From: Spirosoma arboris
GTDB lineage: Bacteria > Bacteroidota > Bacteroidia > Cytophagales > Spirosomataceae
Reading direction: 5' to 3'
Assembly: GCF_009754945.1 (NCBI RefSeq)
Contig: NZ_WPIN01000003.1
Span: forward strand, 682,001 to 746,000
DNA length: 64,000 nt
In this document: piece by piece, positions 54,116 to 63,220 of the stretch
Position numbering within the stretch: the first letter of the stretch is position 1
How the letters are laid out: each line of letters opens with the position of its first letter
Notes under the pieces: model-generated
Database searches by the model: none
Seen by the model: the letters and a program-made list of their open reading frames with translations, nothing else
What the model was told of the DNA's origin: nothing
Made by a program: the position numbers and the translations under genes

Positions 54116-54140
54116 ATTTTTAAGGAGTGAAAGGGTAAAA

Positions 54141-54227
54141 GGAGTGAAGAATGAAAAGTGTAAAGTGAAGGCTAAAAAACTGACGCAAATAAGTATTCTT
54201 CACTCTACACTTTTCATTCTTCACTCC
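54141..54227. repeat. 30-bp-arm hairpin splitting the ABC ATPase and permease genes
   Basis: 54141-54170 pairs with 54198-54227 with one mismatch. The loop carries AAAAAACTGACGC (54174-54186). The arms share GAGTGAAGAATGAAAAGTG with the hairpin behind truA. It lies two bases from the ATPase stop. Confidence 0.9.
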
Positions 54228-54229
54228 CT

Positions 54230-55141
54230 TCAATCATTAGTTTCGCCAACGGTCTGAATGAAAATGTCGTTTATGCTGGGAATATTCTCGCCGAAAGACC
54301 GGACGGTGACGCGGTCAATTAACTGCCGAACCAGGTCATTTACAGCGGCATCGGGTGGAATCTTAATGTCGGCACGGAGAAATCCATCATCCGTTTGACG
54401 GGTATTTAGTACTTCGAATGCAGTAGGCAGATTTTCCAGCACACCCAGGTATTCGACATGGTACGTGTGCGTTTTAAACTGCTCTTTAATGGCTCGTTTA
54501 GGGCCATCAAGAACTTTATGCGACCGGTTAATAAGTGCAATATAATCGCAGAGTTCTTCTACAGATTCCATGCGGTGGGTCGAGAAAATTATCGTCTTGC
54601 CCTTATCGCGTAGTTCCAGAATTTCATCTTTAATCAGGTTCGCATTGATAGGGTCGAAACCAGAAAAGGGCTCATCCAGAATAATCAGGTCAGGCTCGTG
54701 CATAACCGTTGCCACGAATTGCACTTTCTGCTGCATCCCTTTAGAGAGATCCTGAATCTGCTTATTCCACCAGGTTTTAATATCAAACTTAATAAACCAC
54801 GTTTTCAGCTTGTCCATCGCCTGCTTCTCAGACAATCCCTTGAGCTGAGCCAGATAGAGCAGTTGTTCACCAACCTTCATCTTTTTATAGAGCCCCCGCT
54901 CTTCGGGCAAATACCCGATTCGCTTGATATGGCTGGGATTAAGATGCTCACCATCCAGAATAACCTCTCCCGAATCTGGTGCCGTAATCTGGTTAATGAT
55001 ACGAATAAGTGAGGTTTTACCTGCTCCGTTGGGACCGAGAAGCCCGAAAATACAGCCTTTGGGTACGGATAAGCTGACGTCGTCTAAAGCCCGGTGTTCG
55101 GCATATTGTTTTACAATGTGATGGGTTTCGAGGATGTTCAT
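54230..55141 (-). CDS. ABC transporter ATP-binding protein (NatA-like)
   Basis: 303 aa. Walker A LLGPNGAGKTSLIR, signature LSKGMQQKVQFVATVM, Walker B LIILDEPFSGFDPI and switch His in IIFSTHRMESVEEL. The C-terminal extension (about 225-303) is typical of NatA-type ATPases. It powers the permease encoded downstream. The two genes are 114 bases apart and split by a long hairpin, which may reduce permease expression relative to the ATPase. Confidence 0.94.
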   Translation of the reverse strand: MNILETHHIVKQYAEHRALDDVSLSVPKGCIFGLLGPNGAGKTSLIRIINQITAPDSGEVILDGEHLNPSHIKRIGYLPEERGLYKKMKVGEQLLYLAQLKGLSEKQAMDKLKTWFIKFDIKTWWNKQIQDLSKGMQQKVQFVATVMHEPDLIILDEPFSGFDPINANLIKDEILELRDKGKTIIFSTHRMESVEELCDYIALINRSHKVLDGPKRAIKEQFKTHTYHVEYLGVLENLPTAFEVLNTRQTDDGFLRADIKIPPDAAVNDLVRQLIDRVTVRSFGENIPSINDIFIQTVGETND

Positions 55142-55258
55142 TTAGTTTAGGGAAGAACCATTGGTTACGTTTCGTGGGCTCAAGCTACGAACTTTGATTG
55201 GTCAACAACAATCAATTTACGGATGAACTGCCAATCGCCTATACAGACGGCAATAAAA

Positions 55259-55286
55259 AAGGCCACAACCGCGCAGGTTATGGCCT
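55259..55286 (-). terminator. Terminator of the RDD gene
   Basis: AAGGCCACAACC at 55259-55270 pairs with GGTTATGGCCTT at 55275-55286 with one mismatch. On the minus strand a T run follows. Confidence 0.85.
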
Positions 55287-55308
55287 TAACTATATAATGT
55301 AGCAGCAA

Positions 55309-55728
55309 TTAGGCCTTCACAACAATCGTTTTAGCCCATTTATCGCCAAACCGTTTTCCTTCATCACTGAATACCATTAACGCATCGACAAACCCAAAGA
55401 AAGGGATCATCAGCGACACCTGCCGTGTAATAGCTGTTCCATAATCGCCAACCAGGCTAGCGCCCGTATCTTCTTTGATGGCTTTGATACCCATTAATTT
55501 TTTTCCGATACTCTGGCCGCCTAAAAAGCCTCCTGTGGCAGGAAGTGCATCTTTAGTAAGTAGGTAGCCGATCGCGATCGCATAGCCAACCATCCCTAAA
55601 CTATAGGATATCATAATCAATATCCAACAGGGTATGTAAGCCACAATGCCATCAATAAAGGCGGCAATGAAACGCTGCACAGGCGTAGCCTTCGTATAGG
55701 TACTGAGCGGGGTGTAAGAGGGTTGCAC
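55309..55728 (-). CDS. RDD family membrane protein, 139 aa
   Basis: The family motif is in TPVQRFIAAFIDGIVAYIPC (Arg and Asp of RDD). Two or three hydrophobic segments follow, with the conserved GGFLGGQSIGKKLMGIKAI between them. RDD proteins sit in the inner membrane; some are ion exchangers but most have no known role. A terminator follows, so it is a single-gene unit. Confidence 0.9.
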   Translation of the reverse strand: MQPSYTPLSTYTKATPVQRFIAAFIDGIVAYIPCWILIMISYSLGMVGYAIAIGYLLTKDALPATGGFLGGQSIGKKLMGIKAIKEDTGASLVGDYGTAITRQVSLMIPFFGFVDALMVFSDEGKRFGDKWAKTIVVKA

Positions 55729-55832
55729 AAGCTTAGGGGTTTAGGTGAAAGAAATATTCAGCAATTGCATCCCTAACCTACGAAATCAAGTGTGAATAGC
55801 CATACATTCCTGCCTAAACGTCGAATCATTTA

Positions 55833-57080
55833 TCAAGCGGTAACTTCGTCAGTTTCAACAGGCTGTGTTCTAAACTCACCCTCCCACTTTGAAATAACAC
55901 AAGTCGCTACAGCATTACCCGCAACACTGGTAGCCGATCGGCCCATATCGAGCACCTGGTCGATTCCCAACAACAAAGCCAGCCCTTCGATGGGTAGATT
56001 AAATAGAGACATGGTTCCGGCAATAACAACTAATGAAGCCCTGGGTACACCAGCAATGCCTTTAGAGGTAATCATGAGTGTCAGCATCATTGTAATCTGC
56101 TGCTCAAGGCTAAGCGGTACGTGATAGGCTTGGGCAATGAAGGACGTCGCAAACGTCATATACAACATTGACCCGTCGAGATTAAACGAGTACCCCAGTG
56201 GCAGTACAAACGAAATAATTCGCTCGGAACAACCAAATCGACGTAGTGCTTCGATGGTTTGTGGAAACGAAGCTTCTGAACTAGCCGTACTGAACGACAG
56301 GATAACGGCCGATCGAATTTCTTTTAATAAAGCAACGTAAGGAATACCAACAACCAGACAAATGGCCGCCAGCACCACGAAAATAAAGAACAACAAACCG
56401 CCGAAAAAGCATAAAATCAGGTAGACATAGCCTCCCAGAATACCCAGACCCTGTTGAGCCACAATAGCCGCAATGGCTCCCAACACACCAAACGGCGCAA
56501 AGGACATCACGTAGCTGGTAATTTTGAACATAATGTGTGAAAGTGCATCGAGAGCTTTTATCATGATTTTCCCCTGCGCACCAACGGCACCAACAGCAAT
56601 ACCAAAAAAGATACTGAAGACAACAATTTGAAGAATTTCATTCGATGCCAGTGCATCTATAAAACTAGTCGGAACAATGTGCTCAATAAAGGTATTGAAG
56701 GACATTTTCTGTGCAGTCACGCCAACATCCGTGCCTTTGACGGGCAACTGAGGTATATTCATGACCTCACCAGGCCGCATAATATTGACAACCAGCAAGC
56801 CAACAACTAGTGACAGAATCGTAGCAAAATAGAAATAAGCTAGGGTCTTGAGGCCAATCCGACCGACGGTACCAAAGTCGCCGAGCTTGGCAATACCGAC
56901 AACCAGCGTAGCAAATACAAGTGGCCCGATAATCATTTTAATGAGCCGTAGAAAAATCTTGGACAGGATGTTCAGATCTGTACCCGAAAAGCCAGAACCT
57001 GTATCTGGGAAAAAGTAACCAATAGCAATGCCGAGCACCATGCCCAGAAAAATTCGTGTAGTCAGGTTGGGAAGTTTCAT
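55833..57080 (-). CDS. Dicarboxylate/amino acid:cation symporter (DAACS family)
   Basis: 415 aa, eight helices and two re-entrant loops. The Ser-rich loop is AVILSFSTASSEASFPQTIEA, and the conserved blocks GYSFNLDGSMLYMTFATSFIA and SVAGNAVATCVISKWEGEF are family marks. It imports dicarboxylates or acidic amino acids with sodium or protons; I cannot decide between a GltP- and a DctA-type substrate. Single gene, followed by a 200-base spacer. Confidence 0.93.
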   Translation of the reverse strand: MKLPNLTTRIFLGMVLGIAIGYFFPDTGSGFSGTDLNILSKIFLRLIKMIIGPLVFATLVVGIAKLGDFGTVGRIGLKTLAYFYFATILSLVVGLLVVNIMRPGEVMNIPQLPVKGTDVGVTAQKMSFNTFIEHIVPTSFIDALASNEILQIVVFSIFFGIAVGAVGAQGKIMIKALDALSHIMFKITSYVMSFAPFGVLGAIAAIVAQQGLGILGGYVYLILCFFGGLLFFIFVVLAAICLVVGIPYVALLKEIRSAVILSFSTASSEASFPQTIEALRRFGCSERIISFVLPLGYSFNLDGSMLYMTFATSFIAQAYHVPLSLEQQITMMLTLMITSKGIAGVPRASLVVIAGTMSLFNLPIEGLALLLGIDQVLDMGRSATSVAGNAVATCVISKWEGEFRTQPVETDEVTA

Positions 57081-57281
57081 GAAGTGAGATTAAAAGACCC
57101 CGTTTTAACAAATGTAGAAGAATCCATGCAGTTCCGAAAATACATACCCAGAGGTTACAATGCTAACAAGAACTGAATTTGACTAGTTAAGCAACAAACT
57201 GAAAGGTCAAAAACAGCTTTTTTTGCATGTTTAGGTTCCCTTTTGTATTATGCAACTAAATCCATGAATTAAGTAATCACA

Positions 57282-57740
57282 TTAGACATGACCTAATACC
57301 CGCCGATACACGGGTTTACGATATGCAAACTGTAACCAAAGTATTGGGTAAAGAAGATAATTCGTCAGTAAAAATGGCGTACGGAATGTAACATCGTCAA
57401 TGATAATTGTTTGTTCCTGACCGGTCAGCTCATCGACAGAACGGCACAGCCCATGTCGATGTCTCCAAAAGGTCAGAAAAAAAGGCAACCGGGTCCCCTG
57501 GTCAATAAAGTAAATCTCTTCGTTGCTCGTTTGTTGGTCAACAATGAGGCTGATCCAGTCCTGGCGAAACAGGAAGAAATTTAACTGTAAATGAACGACA
57601 TCACCCCGCAGGCACCCATCAAAGCGAACTACGTTCACGGGTGGAAACGCTGGTGAGAGCTGTTCGAACAGGCTACGGTTAAACCCAGACCAGACAATTG
57701 ATAATGATTGATTAACCTGGGTTTTAAGAACAAACTGCAT
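57282..57740 (-). CDS. SRPBCC-fold ligand-binding protein, 152 aa
   Basis: ATG 57740 (MQFVLKTQVNQSLSIVW) is preferred over the earlier start at 57773. The order of strands and the VWSGFNRSLFEQLSPAFPPV and RFDGCLRGDVVHLQL segments are as in Bacteroidetes SRPBCC proteins sometimes called cell-division inhibitor-like. The final segment (NYLLYPILWLQFAYRKPVYRRVL) is hydrophobic and basic. It probably binds a small hydrophobic ligand. Divergent from the hybrid regulator. Confidence 0.78.
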   Translation of the reverse strand: MQFVLKTQVNQSLSIVWSGFNRSLFEQLSPAFPPVNVVRFDGCLRGDVVHLQLNFFLFRQDWISLIVDQQTSNEEIYFIDQGTRLPFFLTFWRHRHGLCRSVDELTGQEQTIIIDDVTFRTPFLLTNYLLYPILWLQFAYRKPVYRRVLGHV

Positions 57741-57898
57741 AACATGGCGCACGAATTGTGGAGCGAAAAGCAAAAGAATATATTTACCTTTCGCAAAATA
57801 AGACTATACTGAAGTTGCCGAAAGCAACTAAAAGTAGATATTTGTTCCATTATTACCTGCTTTATCCAAGCCCGCCAGGGCAAATTTATGATCAGTTT

Positions 57899-60800
57899 AT
57901 GCTCCTACTTACCCGTTGGTTAGTTTGCTGGGTGATTATTGGACTGCTCTTTGGGTCAAAGCAGGTGGGCGCCACTACCCCTGAACCTGAGTACCTTACC
58001 GTACGAAATGGCCTACCACAGGGATATGTTAACTCCATTATTCAGGATCACGGCGGATTCATTTGGCTGGCTACACGCGACGGACTTTGCCGGTACGATG
58101 GCATTCGGTTTCGTATTTACACCCATGATCCTCAACGGGCTCAATCACTGTCGTTCAGTAGTATTTACGAGATTCAGGAAGATCGAAGGGGAAAATTATG
58201 GATTCGGACAGAGAATAATCATATCGATTGTTTCGATCCGGTTACAGAACGGTCGAATCGAATTTCCAACTCGCCCGCATTTAGGCAGGCATTAGGTCGT
58301 GACCAACTCATTAGTATCCAGCCCGATCAGGCAGGAAACGTTTGGGTAGCGACCTATACAAATGGCTTTTTCCGGCTCAATGCAAACGGAACGATCTCGC
58401 ATCGGCACTGGGCTGTGCAGAATGATTCGACCTATCATGTCATCCACTCCTTATTGGTTGACCGCCACAATCAACCGTGGCTGGCAACTCAGGATGGACT
58501 GGTTCGGTACAATCCGGCATCGGCAAAATTCGATAGCTTTCAGGAACAACAGGGACTTCCTCAAACGGAAGTGTATAAACTACATGAGCGGAAAAACGGC
58601 GAATTCATGTTGGGGTTTCCCGGAGAGTTTGCGCTATTCGACCCCATTGGTGGACGGGTTCAGCAAGTGATCACACTACCCAATGAACCAGGTCTACCCA
58701 TATTCGCTAGGGATCATCAGGGCGTTGATTATGTGAATCAAAACCGATATACCGATCAGCATGGGCTTGTTTCTTTGTGGCCCGACCGAACTGCTGAATC
58801 ACCAAAGCTGGCCCGGTTTTCTGCCTTATCGCTGTTGATCGATAAAACGAATGTTCTCTGGATTGGTCTCAATGGGGATGGGGTTATTAAGTATGATCTC
58901 AATAAACGCCCGTTCCAGACCTGGCCTTATACCAGTAACTTCCAGACCGACTGGTTAAGTCAGCAGATGGGCATCCAACGCGATGCTATTCCGGCTGATA
59001 TCCGTCAGCAACCCTCAGCTGGTATTCGGTATCAATTCGACCGCCGTAGAAAGCTTTGGATTACCAGCCTGCAAACCGTTCCCTATCAATATGATGTTCT
59101 CCGACGAACGTTTTTGCCGGTGTTACCAACTGGCATTGAAGCCCGCTGGCTCCCTGATAAAGCATTTCGGTTAACTACCCTTGCAACTGGGGCACAGGGG
59201 GAACTCTGGGGTTTGCTGGGGTCTACAAACCAGGCCATTGTCCGTCATAATCCCGATTTGGGCACATTTACAACGTTTCCGTTGCCCCTTCCACCGAATA
59301 ACCCTTATGTTATTACGGCTATGGTAGTAGATGGTGGTCGTATTTATCTGGCTACCGAAAATCACGGGCTATTACGGGCCGATTTGTCGCAAAAACGCCT
59401 GATTCACTGGCGTAACGTAGCAGATGATCCTAAATCACTTCCCGGTAATGCCTTATTGTGTCTGGCTCAGGACCCTATTCAGTATAAATATCTCTGGATT
59501 GGAACATTTGGCGAAGGACTTTGTCGACTTAATAAAATGACTGGCCAGATTGAGCGGTTTACCGTTGGGCAGGGGTTGTCGAATAATGTAATTTACGCGA
59601 TCCGAACCGACAACAATGGTCATCTCTGGCTAAGCACCAATCGGGGACTTTGCCGATTTGACACCCGGTCCTATGAAGTGCGCAACTACATGACCGACGA
59701 TGGATTGCCAAGTGAAGAATTTAAACAGTATTATGACGTAGCGCTTCCCGACGACCGGCTCATTTTTGGTGGTATTGGTGGCTATACAGCATTTGATCCC
59801 CGCCAAATTAGTGAAGACCCCATTAAGCCATCAGTAGCCCTGACAGCCCTACGTATCAACAATCAGTTGGTAACCGCTACCACATCCGATTCGCCGATTG
59901 AAAAAGACATCAACGAAACAACAGAAATCGTCTTAACAAACCGGCAAAACTTTTTGTCAATTGATTTTGCTGCCCTCGAATTTAACCAAAGTCATAAAAA
60001 TCAGTACCGCTACAAGTTAATTGGGTTAGATAAAGACTGGGTCTACAGCGGTAATCTGGCTACAGCTACCTACACAAATCTACCGCCGAACACCTACACA
60101 TTTGTGGTTAACGCGTCAAATACGTCAGGTACCTGGAGCCCTATTACTCATTCGCTGCGCCTTATTATCGAACCTCCCCTGTGGGCAACATGGTGGGCTT
60201 ATGCGATCTATGGACTACTGCTGACAGGGGCGCTTCTGCTGTTTATACGAGTGAGGATTCGCCGTATTCATCAGAAAAGTCAGATGGAACTCCGTGAGCA
60301 GGAGTCTATCCAGCTGAAACAACTCGATGCGGTTAAAACGCGATTCTTTGCTAACATCACTCACGAGTTCCGAACGCCGTTGACCCTGATACTAACTCCG
60401 TTAGAACAGGTTTTAAACGACACAACCGATTCGCCTTATCATAATCGACTTACTCTTATTTACCGGAATGCTAACCGGCTCCTTCGATTGATTAATGAGT
60501 TGCTTGATTTGGCAAAACTTGATGCCGGAAATCTAACCATTACTCCAACTCCTGCCGATTTGCCAGAATTTATTCGACGCATCGTGGCGGTCTTTACGGA
60601 AGAAGCCCAACGGAAACACATTCAGTTACAGCTAACTGACCAGTTCAAGCAGCCCTACTACTGGTTTGACCCCGATAAAGTTGAAAAAATACTGAGCAAT
60701 CTACTCTCGAATGCGTTAAAATTTACCAACGAAAACGGCTCTGTAATTATCTCAATACAGGTCGAGCCCATTGATCCGACCATAGCAAGTTCAGCGAAAG

Positions 60801-61900
60801 CAGATTTGATCCGACTAACTGTTCATAATACAGGGGCGAAAATTCCAGCCCAGAAACTACCCCGTATTTTTGACCGGTTTTATCAGGCCGATCCGTTAGA
60901 AGGAGCCATGGCTGGGTCGGGTATTGGCCTCGCCTTAGTAAAAGAACTTGTCGAGATGATGCAGGGCACTATTTCGGTAACAAGCCAGGCTAGACAAGGC
61001 ACTACTTTTACTGTCGAACTACCTTGTCGCCAGGCCCGCGCCGACCTCGTTGTGGCAACGCCTATCAATGAGCCTGTATCAACCACTGGTAATGGTCAGC
61101 TATCTGTCAATTCAGATTTCACAGATGAAAAAGCCCATCGGATATTACTAGTAGAAGATAACGACGAGCTGGCCGAATACATAGCCTCAACCTTGAATAC
61201 AGAGTGGCAGGTGAAGCGGGTTAGTAATGGTCAGGTAGGTGTTACAACTGCTCTTGCCGACGGTCCTGACCTCATTATTAGCGACGTACTGATGCCAGAA
61301 ATGGATGGTTATGAACTTTGCCGCCAGTTAAAAGGAAACCCCGTTACCAGCCATATCCCAATTATCCTGCTGACAGCGAAAGCCTCTGTAGACAGCAAAC
61401 TCGAAGGCTTAACTGCTGGTGCCGATGATTACATAGCAAAACCATTTCAGGTAGCCGAATTACGCGGTCGGGTTCGAAATCGACTGGAGCAGCAAATGCG
61501 AACCCGGCAGCATTTCAGGGCTCAGTTGCTACGTCAGGGCAACCTACCCACAACCAGTCAGGACCCACAGGATGATTTCATGAATCGTGTATACACTATC
61601 CTGTCAGATCGACTTGACGATTCTACATTTGGCGTCGAACCCTTGGCAACTACTATTGGGATGAGCCGTATGCACCTGAACCGGAAAGTAAAGGCTATGA
61701 CTGGTTTAACACCCAATGAACTGATCCGGATTGTGCGGTTAAAACGGGCAGCCGAATTGCTGCTGACAGGCGTATCTATATCAGAAGTTGCCGACCGGGT
61801 AGGCTTCGATACGCCAGCCTATTTTTCTAAAGTTTTTAAAGATCAGTATCACCTCACTCCTTCTGAATACGTCGATCAAAACCGACACGAAATTGTCTAA
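57899..61900 (+). CDS. Hybrid two-component system: propeller sensor, histidine kinase, receiver and AraC output
   Basis: ATG 57899 starts directly at the signal (MLLLTRWLVCWVIIGLLFGS); an upstream in-frame TTG would add 47 polar residues. 1333 aa: periplasmic Reg_prop propellers (for example GFIWLATRDGLCRYDG) up to about 690, a Y_Y_Y domain (YRYKLIGLDKDWVYSG), a membrane helix near 763-783, HisKA with His about 821 (NITHEFRTPLTL), HATPase (about 920-1035, GSGIGLALVKELVEMMQG), a receiver with Asp about 1127 (ISDVLMPEMDG) and an AraC domain (about 1245-1333). Such regulators usually sense oligosaccharides and control SusCD-type loci; none is seen in this window. Confidence 0.95.
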   Translation: MLLLTRWLVCWVIIGLLFGSKQVGATTPEPEYLTVRNGLPQGYVNSIIQDHGGFIWLATRDGLCRYDGIRFRIYTHDPQRAQSLSFSSIYEIQEDRRGKLWIRTENNHIDCFDPVTERSNRISNSPAFRQALGRDQLISIQPDQAGNVWVATYTNGFFRLNANGTISHRHWAVQNDSTYHVIHSLLVDRHNQPWLATQDGLVRYNPASAKFDSFQEQQGLPQTEVYKLHERKNGEFMLGFPGEFALFDPIGGRVQQVITLPNEPGLPIFARDHQGVDYVNQNRYTDQHGLVSLWPDRTAESPKLARFSALSLLIDKTNVLWIGLNGDGVIKYDLNKRPFQTWPYTSNFQTDWLSQQMGIQRDAIPADIRQQPSAGIRYQFDRRRKLWITSLQTVPYQYDVLRRTFLPVLPTGIEARWLPDKAFRLTTLATGAQGELWGLLGSTNQAIVRHNPDLGTFTTFPLPLPPNNPYVITAMVVDGGRIYLATENHGLLRADLSQKRLIHWRNVADDPKSLPGNALLCLAQDPIQYKYLWIGTFGEGLCRLNKMTGQIERFTVGQGLSNNVIYAIRTDNNGHLWLSTNRGLCRFDTRSYEVRNYMTDDGLPSEEFKQYYDVALPDDRLIFGGIGGYTAFDPRQISEDPIKPSVALTALRINNQLVTATTSDSPIEKDINETTEIVLTNRQNFLSIDFAALEFNQSHKNQYRYKLIGLDKDWVYSGNLATATYTNLPPNTYTFVVNASNTSGTWSPITHSLRLIIEPPLWATWWAYAIYGLLLTGALLLFIRVRIRRIHQKSQMELREQESIQLKQLDAVKTRFFANITHEFRTPLTLILTPLEQVLNDTTDSPYHNRLTLIYRNANRLLRLINELLDLAKLDAGNLTITPTPADLPEFIRRIVAVFTEEAQRKHIQLQLTDQFKQPYYWFDPDKVEKILSNLLSNALKFTNENGSVIISIQVEPIDPTIASSAKADLIRLTVHNTGAKIPAQKLPRIFDRFYQADPLEGAMAGSGIGLALVKELVEMMQGTISVTSQARQGTTFTVELPCRQARADLVVATPINEPVSTTGNGQLSVNSDFTDEKAHRILLVEDNDELAEYIASTLNTEWQVKRVSNGQVGVTTALADGPDLIISDVLMPEMDGYELCRQLKGNPVTSHIPIILLTAKASVDSKLEGLTAGADDYIAKPFQVAELRGRVRNRLEQQMRTRQHFRAQLLRQGNLPTTSQDPQDDFMNRVYTILSDRLDDSTFGVEPLATTIGMSRMHLNRKVKAMTGLTPNELIRIVRLKRAAELLLTGVSISEVADRVGFDTPAYFSKVFKDQYHLTPSEYVDQNRHEIV

Positions 61901-62116
61901 AGCTGATACTATTCGGTAATTAATAGTATTTATTCGTCACCGCTTAGAGGCCGCCATGCCTTTTTTATCCCTCATTTAGGGTCTTCGAACAAATGTTCAT
62001 ACCTGATGTTACAAATTTTATAGTTCTTGTTACGAATGAGCAAGATGAGGTAAGTCATTGGACTTAGTATTGCGTAGGTATTATTTCATCAATATTCTGA
62101 AAAATACTACACATGT
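61901..62116. other. Intergenic region before the LytTR gene
   Basis: About 216 AT-rich bases without an ORF. No clear terminator hairpin is present behind the hybrid regulator and no promoter match is convincing. Confidence 0.4.
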
Positions 62117-62512
62117 ATGTCTATGTCTGTCTTTTCTTATTCTAATCGATCCATGCCAACGGATTGGCCTCCGCTAAAACTATACCTTCGTGAAACCGGT
62201 CGCCAGTTTTTTTCTGTATCGGACCTAGTCTATCTACAGGCAGTTGCTAACTACAGCTGGTTAAACTGGGCAGATGGGCGTCGGATGTTGATGCCCCGCA
62301 CGCTTAAGTATTATTCGCCCCAATTACCAACTGAGCTATTTATCCGACTTCACCGAAACTGTGTTGTTAATCGTCAGTTTGTCGAGCGGCTGGAGCGTAC
62401 CGAAACTGGTGGACTGGTTCATTTAAGTACGGGCGAAGTTCTTCCCGTGTCACGTCGGCGCTGGAGCCTGGTTCGACGACAATTGGCAAGCCATCGATCT
62501 TACCTGAGTTAA
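62117..62512 (+). CDS. LytTR-domain DNA-binding protein, 131 aa
   Basis: Nearly the whole chain is one LytTR domain: FFSVSDLVYLQAVANYSWL, then MPRTLKYYSPQLPTELFIRLHRNCVVN and LPVSRRRWSLVRRQL. There is no receiver domain, so it is a single-domain regulator without a visible phosphorylation input. It follows the hybrid regulator by 216 bases but is not evidently coupled to it. Target genes unknown. Confidence 0.88.
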   Translation: MSMSVFSYSNRSMPTDWPPLKLYLRETGRQFFSVSDLVYLQAVANYSWLNWADGRRMLMPRTLKYYSPQLPTELFIRLHRNCVVNRQFVERLERTETGGLVHLSTGEVLPVSRRRWSLVRRQLASHRSYLS

Positions 62513-62534
62513 TCTATTTTTACGTCTTGTTACG

Positions 62535-62595
62535 AGGCCTTTCCTTTGAGTTATTCTGGCTTAAGTCTAGCTAGAATAACTCAAAGGAAAGGCCT
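62535..62595 (+). terminator. 23-bp perfect terminator hairpin after the LytTR gene
   Basis: 62535-62557 pairs perfectly with 62573-62595 around a 15-base loop and is followed by a T run, so it ends the LytTR transcript. Confidence 0.92.
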
Positions 62596-62701
62596 TTTTT
62601 AGTTGCCTCTGTTTTGCTGGCACCAGCCCGACAACCTTGTTCAAAAAATAGTTGCTACCAATCTGTAATGTTTTCCAGGCTTAGTCGTCTATGTGATTGA
62701 T

Positions 62702-63220
62702 ATGGATCTACAAGTCTTTAAACAACGCATACTTCCGGTGCAGGGCCGCCTTTTCCGGCTGGCTCAGTTGTTTCTTCGAAATCGTGAAGAAGCCGAAGAT
62801 GCCTTACAGGATGTGTTGCTCCGACTATGGACAAATCGACAACAGTTAGATGCCTATCATAGTGTAGAAGCTCTGGCCGTTCAGATGACTAAAAACCTGT
62901 GTCTGGATCGACTGAAGGCACATACCAAACGCAAGGCAACCGACGATACGGCCCTGTTAGGTATTGCAACGGAGGAAGTTTCTCCCTATCGGCAGGTAGA
63001 ATTAACGGATAGCAACGAGTTAATCCGGCAGTTAATGGATGACTTGCCGGATCAGCAGAAACTTGTTCTCCATCTGCGTGATGTAGAGGAATATTCGTTT
63101 GAGGAAATCGAACAGGTAACCGGCCTGAGTATCAATAATATTCGTGTGATTTTGTCGCGGGCACGTCAACGTATACGCGACAATTACCTAAAAGTCAATG
63201 ATTATGAATCAGGACATTGA
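62702..63220 (+). CDS. ECF RNA polymerase sigma factor
   Basis: 172 aa from ATG 62702 (an upstream GTG at 62693 adds three residues). Region 2 is LAQLFLRNREEAEDALQDVLLRLW and region 4 is LPDQQKLVLHLRDVEEYSFEEI with VTGLSINNIRVILSRARQRI. It directs polymerase to a specific promoter set. The next gene, which overlaps its end, encodes a likely anti-sigma factor, the usual arrangement. Confidence 0.93.
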   Translation: MDLQVFKQRILPVQGRLFRLAQLFLRNREEAEDALQDVLLRLWTNRQQLDAYHSVEALAVQMTKNLCLDRLKAHTKRKATDDTALLGIATEEVSPYRQVELTDSNELIRQLMDDLPDQQKLVLHLRDVEEYSFEEIEQVTGLSINNIRVILSRARQRIRDNYLKVNDYESGH

